From an uncultured Propionibacteriaceae bacterium (GTDB taxonomy: Bacteria > Actinomycetota > Actinomycetes > Propionibacteriales > Propionibacteriaceae): DNA of 51,849 nucleotides. The stretch spans positions 1 through 51,849 of the forward strand of contig CALCKT010000037.1 of the NCBI GenBank assembly GCA_937965785.1. Reading direction: 5' to 3'. A program made the translations under genes and the position numbers. The notes below the pieces were generated by a model, which made no database searches, was not told where the DNA came from, and saw only the letters and a list, made by a program, of their open reading frames with translations. Positions 15,904 through 23,279 of this stretch are shown piece by piece. Numbering within the stretch: position 1 is the stretch's first letter; each line of letters begins with the position of its first letter.

Positions 15904-16311
15904 TCAGGCGATGCCGAGGATCTCGGTGACGAAGACCAGGGTCGCCCCGCCCTTGATGCCGGCCTGCGGGACGCCGTGGTCGCCGTAGCCGAGTTCGGCG
16001 GGGATGGACAGCAGGACCCGGGAACCGACGCGCTGACCCACGAGGCCGTCGTCCCAGCCGCGGATCACCTCGCCGACGCCGACGCGGAAGCTCAGCGGCC
16101 GGCCCCGGTCGTAGGAGTTGTCGAAGACCGTGCCTGCCCAGGACTGCCCGAGGTAGTGGGTCGAGATGGTGTCACCCGCCTTGACCTCCGGGCCGGTTCC
16201 GGCGTCGAGCAGCTGTACGTGAAGACCTTCGGGGGCTTCGGTGCCGGGGAAGGTGAGGGTTGGTTTTGAACCCTTGGCGCCCTGCACGGAGGGCATGTTG
16301 GTCTTGCTCAT
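15904..16311 (-). CDS. FKBP-type peptidyl-prolyl cis-trans isomerase
   Basis: 135 aa, a single FKBP domain without a signal peptide, so probably a cytoplasmic folding helper. Seen: GDTISTHYLGQSWAGTVFDNSYDRG, then FRVGVGEVIRGWDDGLVGQRVGSR and IPAELGYGDHGVP, the canonical FKBP core. The N-terminal 20 residues (SKTNMPSVQGAKGSKPTLTF) are typical of actinobacterial FKBPs. TAGGCT (16325-16320) lies 8 bases upstream of ATG 16311, suggesting a leaderless mRNA. No ribosome site decides otherwise. Confidence 0.95.
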   Translation of the reverse strand: MSKTNMPSVQGAKGSKPTLTFPGTEAPEGLHVQLLDAGTGPEVKAGDTISTHYLGQSWAGTVFDNSYDRGRPLSFRVGVGEVIRGWDDGLVGQRVGSRVLLSIPAELGYGDHGVPQAGIKGGATLVFVTEILGIA

Positions 16312-16348
16312 GTGCCAGGAGCCTATCGACTCCCGGGGTCGGTCGCCG

Positions 16349-17167
16349 TCAGTCGCCGCTGAGCGCCTTCACCCAGTCGGGGGTGGGGGTGGGAATCTGT
16401 TCCCGGGTCACGTCGCAGTTGGCCTTGGTGCCGGGGGCGGGACCGAACTCGCGGCCCGCGAAGATGTTGGTCTTGACCCATTCGTAGTAGGCGTTGAACT
16501 GGCCGGTGTCGTAGGGGTTGTCCTTGGCGCAGCGGGCCACGTAGTAGCCGACCACCTCCGGAAGGGTTTCCAGGTTGTTCCTGCCCGCGTAGGAACTGAA
16601 GACGCCCTGCTTGGCCGCGAGAGCCTGGAACTCGGTCCAGTACTTGGGGTTGGAGTCCCGGTCGGCGTTGAAGATGTGGGTGAACTCGTGGATGACGATG
16701 CGCGACAGGCGGCCGATGTCGCCGAGGTCGACGGCTTCCTTCCACTTGGTGAAGTCGAAGGTCAGGTAGCCGGGTTTCGTCAGTGACCAGTCACCCCAGG
16801 CGAATCCGCCGATGTTCGCGGCGTTGATGCCGATGGTGCCGCTCGCCTTGGCCTTGAGGCTGGGCAGGAAGTCGGTGCAGGAGACGGCGTCGAGGGCCTG
16901 CCACACGACGCTGATCTGGGTGCGGTTCGTGTCGTTCCAGCCGTTGCCGGCCAAGGTCACGCCGAAGTTGTCGGCCAGCTGTTTGGTGATCTCGGAGATC
17001 GGGGTCTTGTCGCCCGGCCAGGGATGGGTGGCGGGGCAGGGAGCGTGGATGCCGACCACCGAAGGTCCCACCGTGGGTTTCTCGCCCTTGGCGGTTGCAG
17101 ATGCTGCCAGAACAATTCCTGCGATGGCCACCGCGGCCGCGGTCAACCAGATCACAAGCTTGCGCAT
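16349..17167 (-). CDS. Secreted HExxH protein, putative metalloprotease
   Basis: 272 aa. A Sec signal peptide (MRKLVIWLTAAAVAIAGIVLAASATA) is followed by a mature domain with VIHEFTHIFN (HExxH zinc motif) and, about 45 residues on, ETLPEVVGYYVARC, whose Glu could be the third ligand. Cysteines (APCPATH, SCTDF, ARCAKD, NCDV) suggest disulphides outside the cell. Family not recognised; similar to uncharacterised actinobacterial secreted proteins. Start: AGGAG then ATGCCG then ATG, so the second ATG (17167) has correct spacing while 17173 does not. CTCAG-type repeats lie 40-70 bases upstream. Confidence 0.7.
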   Translation of the reverse strand: MRKLVIWLTAAAVAIAGIVLAASATAKGEKPTVGPSVVGIHAPCPATHPWPGDKTPISEITKQLADNFGVTLAGNGWNDTNRTQISVVWQALDAVSCTDFLPSLKAKASGTIGINAANIGGFAWGDWSLTKPGYLTFDFTKWKEAVDLGDIGRLSRIVIHEFTHIFNADRDSNPKYWTEFQALAAKQGVFSSYAGRNNLETLPEVVGYYVARCAKDNPYDTGQFNAYYEWVKTNIFAGREFGPAPGTKANCDVTREQIPTPTPDWVKALSGD

Positions 17168-17207
17168 CGGCATCTCCTGTTTTCGGGTACGGACTGGGAA
17201 AGACTCT

Positions 17208-17235
17208 CTCAGGATTCTCAGGAAGTCAAGTTCAG
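17208..17235 (-). promoter_or_regulatory. CTCAG repeats upstream of the HExxH gene
   Basis: CTCAG at 17208 and 17217 and TTCAG at 17231. In gene orientation they read CCTGAAC...CCTGAGAATCCTGAGAG, 40-70 bases before the start. The word is shared with phased arrays at 19018, 19906 and 22378. The 9-base spacing here is not helically phased, so this site is less certain. Confidence 0.4.
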
Positions 17236-17396
17236 GGGAGAGTCGGGGTGAACCCTGGCATATCCAAATTGACCGGATCGTGTGATATGAGCCGATGCCG
17301 GGGGGATGGCCGCCGGGTCCCGGGTTTCAGGGCGGGTGGTCGTGCCGCGGTGTTCCGCGAACAGGTGTGATGCCCGTTTCATCCCGGCCGGTGGAC

Positions 17397-17402
17397 TACT
17401 CT
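17397..17402 (+). promoter_or_regulatory. -10 element of leaderless ilvE promoter
   Basis: TACTCT followed by TCGGTC and then the ATG, the same TAnnnT-N6-start layout found at many genes in this window. Confidence 0.5.
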
Positions 17403-17408
17403 TCGGTC

Positions 17409-18485
17409 ATGTCACTGTTTGAACTCCACCGCACCGACCATCCCACGCCCGAGGCCGAGCGCGCCGCCATCGTGGCGGATCCGGTGTTCGGTAAGTTCTA
17501 CGCCGATCACATGGCCGTCGCCGAGTACACCGAGGGACTTGGCTGGCGCGATGCCCGCATCATCCCGACGGGACAGTGGCAGCTGCACCCCGCGGCCGCG
17601 GTTTTCCACTACGGGCAGGAGATCTTCGAGGGGCTGAAGGCCTACCGCCACGCCGACTCCTCGGTGTGGCTGTTCCGTCCCGAGAAGAACGCGCGGCGTT
17701 TCATCTCCTCCGCGGAACGCCTCGAAATGGCCCCCCTCCCGGAGGAACTGTTCCTCGCCTCCCTCGACGAACTGGTCGCGCTGGAGCAGGCGTGGGTGCC
17801 GCAACCCGACGGTGAACGCAGCCTGTATCTGCGTCCCTTCGAGATCGCCGACGAACCCTACCTCGGGGTGCGCGAGGCCAAGAACTACCGCTACGGACTG
17901 CTCGCCTCGCCCGTCGGCACCTACTACCCGGCTCCCGTGAAGCTGTGGGTCACCCCCAACTACACGCGGGCCGCGCCCGGCGGCACCGGCGCCGCGAAGT
18001 GCGGCGGCAACTACGCCGCCAGCCTCGCCGCCGCCAACGAGGCCGCCGCCCACGGCTGCGGGCAGGTGCTCTACCTCGACGGCGCCGAGCACCGCTGGCT
18101 GGAAGAGTGCGGAACCATGAACTTCATGATGGTCACCGCCGACGACCAACTCGTCACCCCCGCCCTCGGGTCGATCCTGGAGGGCGTCACCCGCGACTCG
18201 CTGCTCACCCTCGCGCCCGAGCACGGCCTCACTCCCGTCGAGCGACCCATCTCCATCGACGAGCTGCGTGACGGCATCGCCTCGGGCCGGGTGACCGAGA
18301 CCTTCGCCTGCGGCACGGCGGCCGTCATCACCCCGATCGTCGGCTTCAACTCCCCCGAGCACGGCGTGCAGACCGTCGGAAACGGGGAGCCCGGGCCGCG
18401 TACCCGCGAACTGCGCTCCCACCTCCTGGACATCCAGTTCGGCCGCGCCGAGGACCGGCACGGCTGGCTGCGCCGCGTGGTCTGA
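17409..18485 (+). CDS. ilvE: Branched-chain amino acid aminotransferase
   Basis: 358 aa, PLP fold-type IV. It catalyses the last step of Leu/Ile/Val synthesis and the first of their breakdown. Seen: FHYGQEIFEGLKAYR (substrate pocket), YLRPFEIADEPYLGV, AKCGGNYAASLAA (PLP Lys is the K of AAKCGGNYA), LEECGTMNFMMV and SILEGVTRDSLL. The start is ATG 17409; the frame is open upstream but TACTCT lies 6 bases before this ATG. Six bases separate it from the Nudix gene, probably one transcript. Confidence 0.95.
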   Translation: MSLFELHRTDHPTPEAERAAIVADPVFGKFYADHMAVAEYTEGLGWRDARIIPTGQWQLHPAAAVFHYGQEIFEGLKAYRHADSSVWLFRPEKNARRFISSAERLEMAPLPEELFLASLDELVALEQAWVPQPDGERSLYLRPFEIADEPYLGVREAKNYRYGLLASPVGTYYPAPVKLWVTPNYTRAAPGGTGAAKCGGNYAASLAAANEAAAHGCGQVLYLDGAEHRWLEECGTMNFMMVTADDQLVTPALGSILEGVTRDSLLTLAPEHGLTPVERPISIDELRDGIASGRVTETFACGTAAVITPIVGFNSPEHGVQTVGNGEPGPRTRELRSHLLDIQFGRAEDRHGWLRRVV

Positions 18486-18491
18486 GGTCCG

Positions 18492-18974
18492 GTGGTGTTC
18501 CGGGCCGTCATCGGTACCCTCGGATACGTCGTCCGCGACGGCCGGGTGCTGCTGGTGCACCGCCAGCGCGCCGGCGACGACCACCGCGGCAAGTGGAACG
18601 GTCTCGGCGGCAAACTGGAACCCGGTGAGGACGCCGTCGCCTGCCTGAGGCGGGAGTTGCGCGAGGAGGCCGGGATCGAGGCGACCTCCCTGCGGCTGCG
18701 CGGCAGCATCGCCTGGCCGGGATTCGGTTCGGACGGCAGCGACTGGTTCGGGCTGGTCTTCCTCGTCGACGCCTTCGACGGCGAACCCCCGGAGCGCAAC
18801 GACGACGGCCCGCTGCGCTGGGTTCCCCTCGCCGAACTCGGTGACCTGCCCATGTGGGAGGGCGACCGCCACTTCCTGCCCCTGGTCTTCGACGGCGGAC
18901 CCCAGTTCCACGCCGTCATCCCCTACCGCGACGGCCGGGTGATTCCCGGGGCGGTGAGGGTCACGCGTACCTGA
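18492..18974 (+). CDS. Nudix hydrolase (MutT-like)
   Basis: 160 aa. The Nudix box GGKLEPGEDAVACLRRELREEAGI fits Gx5Ex7REUxEExGU. Preceding residues DHRGKWNGLGGK are typical of 8-oxo-dGTP diphosphatase-like members, so nucleotide pool cleaning is possible, but Nudix substrates are not predictable from this alone. GTG 18492 follows the ilvE stop by 6 bases with GAGG nearby. The frame ends normally at 18974. Confidence 0.88.
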   Translation: MVFRAVIGTLGYVVRDGRVLLVHRQRAGDDHRGKWNGLGGKLEPGEDAVACLRRELREEAGIEATSLRLRGSIAWPGFGSDGSDWFGLVFLVDAFDGEPPERNDDGPLRWVPLAELGDLPMWEGDRHFLPLVFDGGPQFHAVIPYRDGRVIPGAVRVTRT

Positions 18975-19017
18975 ATCCGCGGAGGAAACCCCGGCACCGG
19001 AGGGGGCGGCAAGACGT

Positions 19018-19044
19018 CTCAGGGAGCTCTCAGATAAACCTCAG
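19018..19044 (+). promoter_or_regulatory. Three CTCAG direct repeats in exact 11-bp phase
   Basis: CTCAG begins at 19018, 19029 and 19040. One helical turn between direct repeats is the layout bound by OmpR/PhoB-family regulators. TACTTT at 19073 may be the -10 of a downstream transcript. Confidence 0.6.
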
Positions 19045-19282
19045 GCAATGTGCTGAACAAGCCTGGCTGTCGTACTTTTGGTCGGCGGGGTGGTTGTCTT
19101 ATTCCGGGGGTTGTGAGACCTGGCGTGTACCTCGCCCGTCCGCCGCCGCGCGCCGCCGCGCCGCGGGAAGCGGTGAACCACCTAGTCAAAGCCGGTTTGG
19201 CGGTTTCGGCCGGGAGGGTTTTGCTCTCTTCCGGGGCCCGTTTCGACGGTTTTCCGGGCCCGCTGGGAGGCCGTCCCGGGAG

Positions 19283-19334
19283 CCTGATAGAAGCCTGAGA
19301 ATATTTTAGGAAACCTTTCTCCGGATGCTAGTCT
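19283..19334 (+). promoter_or_regulatory. Phased CCTGA array and extended -10
   Basis: CCTGA at 19283 and 19294 and TTTAG at 19305 are 11 bp apart (the complement of TCAGG). TAGTCT (19329-19334) with TG at 19326 is a good extended -10 placed about 20 bp after the array, so the array would cover the -35 region as in PhoB-type activation. Confidence 0.5.
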
Positions 19335-19634
19335 CGGCGCGTCGGCATGGATAACGATTCCGTCCCACCGCGAAAGGAGTTGAGAGCACATGAGGCGGCC
19401 ACGGTTCCACGGTCATGAATCCGGCGGTCGCGCGGTCCTGTGTTCCGGCTCGAGGGCGGGGTCAACTGGCGTTGGGCCGGTTGTCCCGGGCTGCGCGGTG
19501 ACGGTTCGAGATCATCCCGGACGAGAACCTCGCGGAGAAAACCGCTGCGTGCATGGGGTGCAAGGCGTGTCGGACTCCGGGAGGTTCAAGGAGGCCCACC
19601 TGGGGACGACAACGGGTGATGTCTCCAAACCGAG

Positions 19635-19665
19635 GGGGTTGGGGTTCGGAAACAGCCCCAACCCC
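19635..19665. terminator. Ten-base perfect stem hairpin in the gene-poor region
   Basis: GGGGTTGGGG (19635-19644) and CCCCAACCCC (19656-19665) with an 11-base loop. No T tract follows. It may end a transcript starting at the promoter near 19330, about 300 bases upstream. Confidence 0.5.
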
Positions 19666-19905
19666 GCCCGGGTCGCCTGATCGGCCGCCGCGGCGCGTGA
19701 GTTCCAAGGGGAACGGATCTCACGATCTGACCGCGACCGCAGGTGTTCCGTCGGCTCAGTCGCCTCAGGGGGGTTCCGGAAAGACCTGGTGTCACCGGGA
19801 TCGAGCGGTGGCGCCGGAGCCAGAGGTTCTGCAAAACGGAGAACGGAACCAGCGACGAAGGCCTGATCGGGCGACCCGGGGGTCCGGCCGGAACCCCCGG
19901 GGCTT

Positions 19906-19921
19906 CTCAGTAATTTCTCAG
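19906..19921 (+). promoter_or_regulatory. Two CTCAG repeats 11 bp apart before the first NlpC/P60 gene
   Basis: CTCAG at 19906 and 19917, then TACGTT at 19936 as a possible -10. This leaves a leader of roughly 400 bases before the gene at 20340. Confidence 0.5.
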
Positions 19922-20339
19922 AAAATGAGGTGTCGTACGTTTGGATGACCCTCCGGAGTCGCGACCGGCGACCTGTCCCTCTCGTCCCTCCGGCCCGTTC
20001 GCAAACGGAAACCCTGAGAAAACCCCTTGTGATGGGCGAAATCGACGATCCCAGTGAGGTCCGGCCGGGTGAACTGGGGAGGAGGTCGGACGGTGTCACC
20101 GCCCCCGGGGATGAGCTGAGAATCCTCAGGAATGGTTTGAGTGCAGGGTCGGGATGTGTTACGAAGGTGGTAACCGGGCAAGGACGTGCCAGGCGGGTGA
20201 TCCGCAGCAGGGCGCGACGTTCAAAACAGAACAACGTACCCGGTGTCGCAGGGTTTCAGTGCGGGCTAGAAGGGCCCAGCCCGCTGATTACGAGGAACCT
20301 CATCCGCCGCGAACCAATCACGATCAAGGAATCAAGGCG

Positions 20340-21194
20340 ATGCAGACCACAAAATCACGACTGTCCCGAAGAAAACTTCTCTCAACCACGATGCTCGGCC
20401 TCCCCGCGCTGGGAAGCCTGGGTGTGCTCGGCCTCTCCGGAGCCACGCCCGCAGCGGCCGCCCAGAGGACCGGGGCCGACTTCCTGGGGACCGCGGAGAC
20501 CAGGACCGGTTGCTCCTACCTCTGGGGTGGCACCGGCCCCGATGCCTTCGACTGCTCCGGTCTGATCCAGTGGGCGCTCCGGCAGCTGGGGGTTGACTTC
20601 CCCCGCACCTCGGAGCTGCAGATCGGGGCCAGCAGCGTCATCGACCTGGGACTGGCCAGGAAAACCCCGGGGGCCATCATGTGGCACTTCGGTCACGTGG
20701 GTATCTCCTGCGGTGACGGCGTCCACACCTTCGAGGCACGCAACTACGACTACCCGCTCCAACGCTTCGACACCGAGCCGGGAACCAGCCCGTGGGTCTC
20801 GGGCGGTCTCGTCCCGGGCCTGATCTACCCCGACCTGTCCGAGACCATCAGCCTGACCGTCGACGGTTACTGGGGATCCAGCACCACCCGCCGCCTCCAG
20901 GAAGTGCTCGGCACCACCGCCGACGGCCTGGTCTCGGGTCAGGGCGAATCCTGGAAGAGCAGGAATCCGGGCCTGACCAGCGGATGGGAATGGAAACCCG
21001 ACGATTCCGCCCAAGGATCGGAGATGATCCGCGCGGTTCAGCAGAAACTCGGCACCGAGGCGGATGGTCTCATCGGCACGAACACCATCAAGGCGCTCCA
21101 GGCGCACTTCGGAACTGTCGAGGACGGCTCCATCACGGAATCCTCGAGCTGCGTCAAGGCCCTCCAGGAGGCGCTCAACAACAACACGTTCTGA
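20340..21194 (+). CDS. Tat-exported NlpC/P60 peptidase with peptidoglycan-binding repeats (1)
   Basis: 284 aa. A twin-arginine signal (SRRKLLSTT, residues 9-17, then a hydrophobic stretch to AAAAQ) is followed by an NlpC/P60 domain with catalytic Cys72 in FDCSGLIQW and His119 in FGHVGIS. The third residue may be the His or Glu in HTFEA. From about residue 185 there are peptidoglycan-binding-like halves (DGYWGSSTTRRLQEVLG, ADGLIGTNTIKALQAHFG). It should cleave or remodel wall peptides outside the cell. The ATG follows ATCAAGG. The leader is long (see 19906). It is followed by a hairpin and then a close paralogue, clear evidence of gene duplication. Confidence 0.88.
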   Translation: MQTTKSRLSRRKLLSTTMLGLPALGSLGVLGLSGATPAAAAQRTGADFLGTAETRTGCSYLWGGTGPDAFDCSGLIQWALRQLGVDFPRTSELQIGASSVIDLGLARKTPGAIMWHFGHVGISCGDGVHTFEARNYDYPLQRFDTEPGTSPWVSGGLVPGLIYPDLSETISLTVDGYWGSSTTRRLQEVLGTTADGLVSGQGESWKSRNPGLTSGWEWKPDDSAQGSEMIRAVQQKLGTEADGLIGTNTIKALQAHFGTVEDGSITESSSCVKALQEALNNNTF

Positions 21195-21221
21195 CCGTGG
21201 GGCCGCCCGGGCCAGCCACGG
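21195..21221 (+). terminator. Hairpin after NlpC/P60 gene 1
   Basis: CCGTGG and CCACGG arms enclose a GC-rich loop directly after the stop codon. No T tract follows. The gap to the next gene also holds GAGGC-N6-GCCTC at 21282-21297. Confidence 0.45.
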
Positions 21222-21405
21222 AAGCGGAGACCGACCCGGGTGGCGTGCGGATGATCACCGCCACTGTGCTTGGGGGGAAGAGGCCGCGTCGCCTCTGACC
21301 TGACGGCTATGTCGTGAGGACCGGCGCAAAGGAAAAAGGTTCGATCCACTGGCGGAAGGACCTGACCTGCCAGGGATTGACCACGACTTCAAGGAGTGGA
21401 AATCA

Positions 21406-22248
21406 ATGAACACCGCAAAGCAACAGATGTCCCGCAGGAGCCTGCTGACCACCACCGCGCTGGGTGTCCCCGCCATGGGGCTCCTGGGTGCGGCCAACCT
21501 CATCGGCGCCGCGCCCGCCTCGGCTGGTCCTTCCGGGCGTGACTTTCTCCAGATGGCCGAGACCAGGGCCGGGTGCCCCTACGTCTGGGGTGCCACCGGC
21601 CCCGATGCCTTCGACTGTTCTGGGCTGGTCCAGTGGTCGCTCGCCCGGCTGGGGATTTCATTCCCGCGTGTCTCCGAAGCCCAGTACAACGCCTGCCAGC
21701 CGATCAGCCTCGAGCAGGCCTGGGTGACCCCGGGCGCGATCCTGTGGTTCGAGGGGCACATCGGCATCTCCTGTGGCGACAACAGCACCTCCTTCGAGGC
21801 CCGCGACGAGTCCGTGCCGGTTGGCTACTTCAACACCGACCCCGGATGGACCAACGGCGGGCTCGTTCCCGGGATCGACTACGGCCGTGACCCCGGCGGC
21901 GGCTCCGTGGCCGTTGACGGCTACTGGGGTACCACCACCACCCGGCGCCTCCAAGAGGTGCTCGGCACCCCCGTCGACGGGATCGTCTCGAGTCAGGCCG
22001 TGTCCTGGCAGGCGAAGAATCCGGGACTCACCAGCGGTTGGGACTGGGTTTCCGACAGCCAGGCGACCGGGTCGACGGTCATCAAGGCTCTCCAGCAGCG
22101 GCTGGGGGTCGGTGCCGACGGTCTGATCGGCACGAACACCATCAAGGCGCTCCAGGGATACTGCGGCACGCCCCAGGACGGGTACTTCTCGGAAGGCTCG
22201 GCCTGCATCATGGAACTGCAGAAGAAACTCAACAACGGCGCCCTCTGA
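21406..22248 (+). CDS. Tat-exported NlpC/P60 peptidase with peptidoglycan-binding repeats (2)
   Basis: 280 aa, a paralogue of the preceding protein with the same order: Tat signal SRRSLLTTT (residues 9-17), a hydrophobic core with GVPAMGLLG, NlpC/P60 with Cys71 (FDCSGLVQW) and His118 (EGHIGIS), then peptidoglycan-binding halves (VDGYWGTTTTRRLQEVLG, GADGLIGTNTIKALQGYCG). ATG 21406 has AAGGAG 13 bases upstream. Divergence between the two catalytic domains is greater than in the binding half, hinting at different peptide substrates. Ends with a strong hairpin. Tat export suggests that it folds before export. Confidence 0.88.
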   Translation: MNTAKQQMSRRSLLTTTALGVPAMGLLGAANLIGAAPASAGPSGRDFLQMAETRAGCPYVWGATGPDAFDCSGLVQWSLARLGISFPRVSEAQYNACQPISLEQAWVTPGAILWFEGHIGISCGDNSTSFEARDESVPVGYFNTDPGWTNGGLVPGIDYGRDPGGGSVAVDGYWGTTTTRRLQEVLGTPVDGIVSSQAVSWQAKNPGLTSGWDWVSDSQATGSTVIKALQQRLGVGADGLIGTNTIKALQGYCGTPQDGYFSEGSACIMELQKKLNNGAL

Positions 22249-22250
22249 TT

Positions 22251-22295
22251 GATGCCCCGGGGCGTGGGACCGGAGTGGGCCCACGCCCCGGCATC
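22251..22295 (+). terminator. Strong hairpin terminator after NlpC/P60 gene 2
   Basis: CCGGGGCGTGGG (22257-22268) pairs perfectly with CCCACGCCCCGG (22280-22291), extended by GATG/CATC outside a 2-base bulge. TTCTCC follows. Confidence 0.75.
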
Positions 22296-22377
22296 TTCTC
22301 CTGTGGCGAAAGAAAACGAGACCTCCACCACGGAAACCCGGCAGGATCGTGCCGGCGCCCCGGGCCGTCGAACTGAT

Positions 22378-22404
22378 CTCAGGGGCCGTTCCGGGGAAGC
22401 TCAG
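22378..22404 (+). promoter_or_regulatory. CTCAGGGG repeats 22 bp apart
   Basis: CTCAGGGG at 22378 and 22400 are separated by two helical turns and lie 75-100 bases before the acidic-protein gene. Same word as the arrays at 19018 and 19906. Confidence 0.45.
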
Positions 22405-22478
22405 GGGCACGAGGCTCTGGTGTCTTCGTGCTCGTGCGGAGACACTGGAGTTCGAGGCGTTGTGAAACGGAGGACGAA

Positions 22479-22982
22479 ATGAGTGAAGAACAACGCGGCC
22501 AGGAGAATCACGAGGCCGAGAACACCCGACCCGGACAGGCCGGGGCTCCCGAGGGGGAGATCATTCCCGAGGGGACCGGGCGGGACAGGACGGACAACGA
22601 AAGGCTCGACGACGCCGCACTCAGGTTCATGGCGGACGCCGCCTACGCCGTCGCCGGATTCGCCGGGTTCGTGGGGGAGAAGGCGAGGGCCTTCTACGAC
22701 GAGCAGCGCTCCGAGTACGCCAAGACCCATCCGGACGTCGAATCCCCGGGTGCCAAGGAGTTCCTGGAGCAGCTCGGCAGCCACCTGAACCGGTTCGTCG
22801 ACGAGATCAACAAGGGTTTCCGCGAACTCAGCGACAAGGGCCGCGAGGTCATGAAAAGCAGGCCCGTGAACCTGGAAACCGAGAAAACCGAGCCCACGGA
22901 TCCCGAACCCGCGGCACCCGAACCGGCGGAACCCAATGGTGAGGAATACGGCGAGGAGTACAAGCAACCCGGGAACGAGTAG
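22479..22982 (+). CDS. Acidic protein of unknown function
   Basis: 167 aa with no signal peptide. The acidic, Gly/Pro-rich N-terminus (1-45) is followed by an amphipathic helical region RFMADAAYAVAGFAGFVGEKARAFYDEQ... through EFLEQLGSHLNRFVDEINKGF, then a Pro/Glu-rich tail with repeated EP-A-EP motifs and EEYGEEYK. Starts after ACGGAGGACGAA, an excellent ribosome site. Layout resembles small cytoplasmic coiled proteins with disordered ends; no family recognised. CTCAGGGG repeats upstream place it with the wall-protein genes. Confidence 0.75.
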   Translation: MSEEQRGQENHEAENTRPGQAGAPEGEIIPEGTGRDRTDNERLDDAALRFMADAAYAVAGFAGFVGEKARAFYDEQRSEYAKTHPDVESPGAKEFLEQLGSHLNRFVDEINKGFRELSDKGREVMKSRPVNLETEKTEPTDPEPAAPEPAEPNGEEYGEEYKQPGNE

Positions 22983-22991
22983 CGACTCCCC

Positions 22992-23042
22992 CGAAGTTGG
23001 TTGAGCCGCCCTTCGCTCTGCGAGCCGGGCGTGTCGAAACCA
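22992..23042. repeat. Dispersed palindromic repeat, copy B (reverse)
   Basis: On the minus strand it starts GGTTTCGACACGCCCGGCTC and ends GGCGGCTCAACC, matching the ends of copy A. It lies between the acidic-protein gene and murT. Confidence 0.65.
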
Positions 23043-23119
23043 TGGCGGGGGTGTCCGGGGCTGTGCTGGCTAAGCCACACTCCTTCCCGCTTCCCCTGTA
23101 CACGAATCGCGGAAGAGGA

Positions 23120-23152
23120 ACGGTTCAACGTCGTGTGGTGACGTTGAACCGT
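23120..23152. terminator. 13-bp perfect stem hairpin upstream of murT
   Basis: ACGGTTCAACGTC (23120-23132) pairs with GACGTTGAACCGT (23140-23152) around GTGTGGT. It could end the preceding transcript or bind a regulator of murT. Confidence 0.6.
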
Positions 23153-23266
23153 CGAGCCTCCGTGAGTCGTGCACGGGAGGGGCATGCAATGCTGCTGTCC
23201 ATCGGTCCGGCTCAACCGGGTTGGAAGTGGTGAAGCCGGCTGAGTCGACCTGCGAGCGGCAGGAGC

Positions 23267-23272
23267 TAGGAT
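23267..23272 (+). promoter_or_regulatory. -10 element of leaderless murT promoter
   Basis: TAGGAT, 7 bases before the murT ATG. GTCGAC (23244-23249) at a 17-bp spacer is a fair -35. Confidence 0.55.
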
Positions 23273-23279
23273 TCCCCTC

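Larger units (their letters stand above)
18975..20339. other. 1.37-kb gene-poor region with regulatory repeats and a hairpin
   Basis: No convincing gene. A 97-codon frame at 19390-19680 (AAAGGAG about 12 bases before its ATG) lacks the codon pattern of the neighbours and any motif, so it is not called. Seen instead: CTCAG arrays (19018, 19906), a CCTGA array with a TG-extended -10 (19283-19334), a 10-bp-stem hairpin (19635-19665) and GCTGAG/CTCAG dyads near 20116-20129. Two stretches share TGTCGTAC followed by TTTGG (19068 and 19931). Long leaders or small RNAs are possible. Confidence 0.6.

Noticed and set aside
19390..19680. 97-codon open frame with AAAGGAG upstream
   Set aside because: Ribosome site is too distant (about 12 bases), codon use differs from neighbours and the translation shows no domain; kept as non-coding with hairpins.
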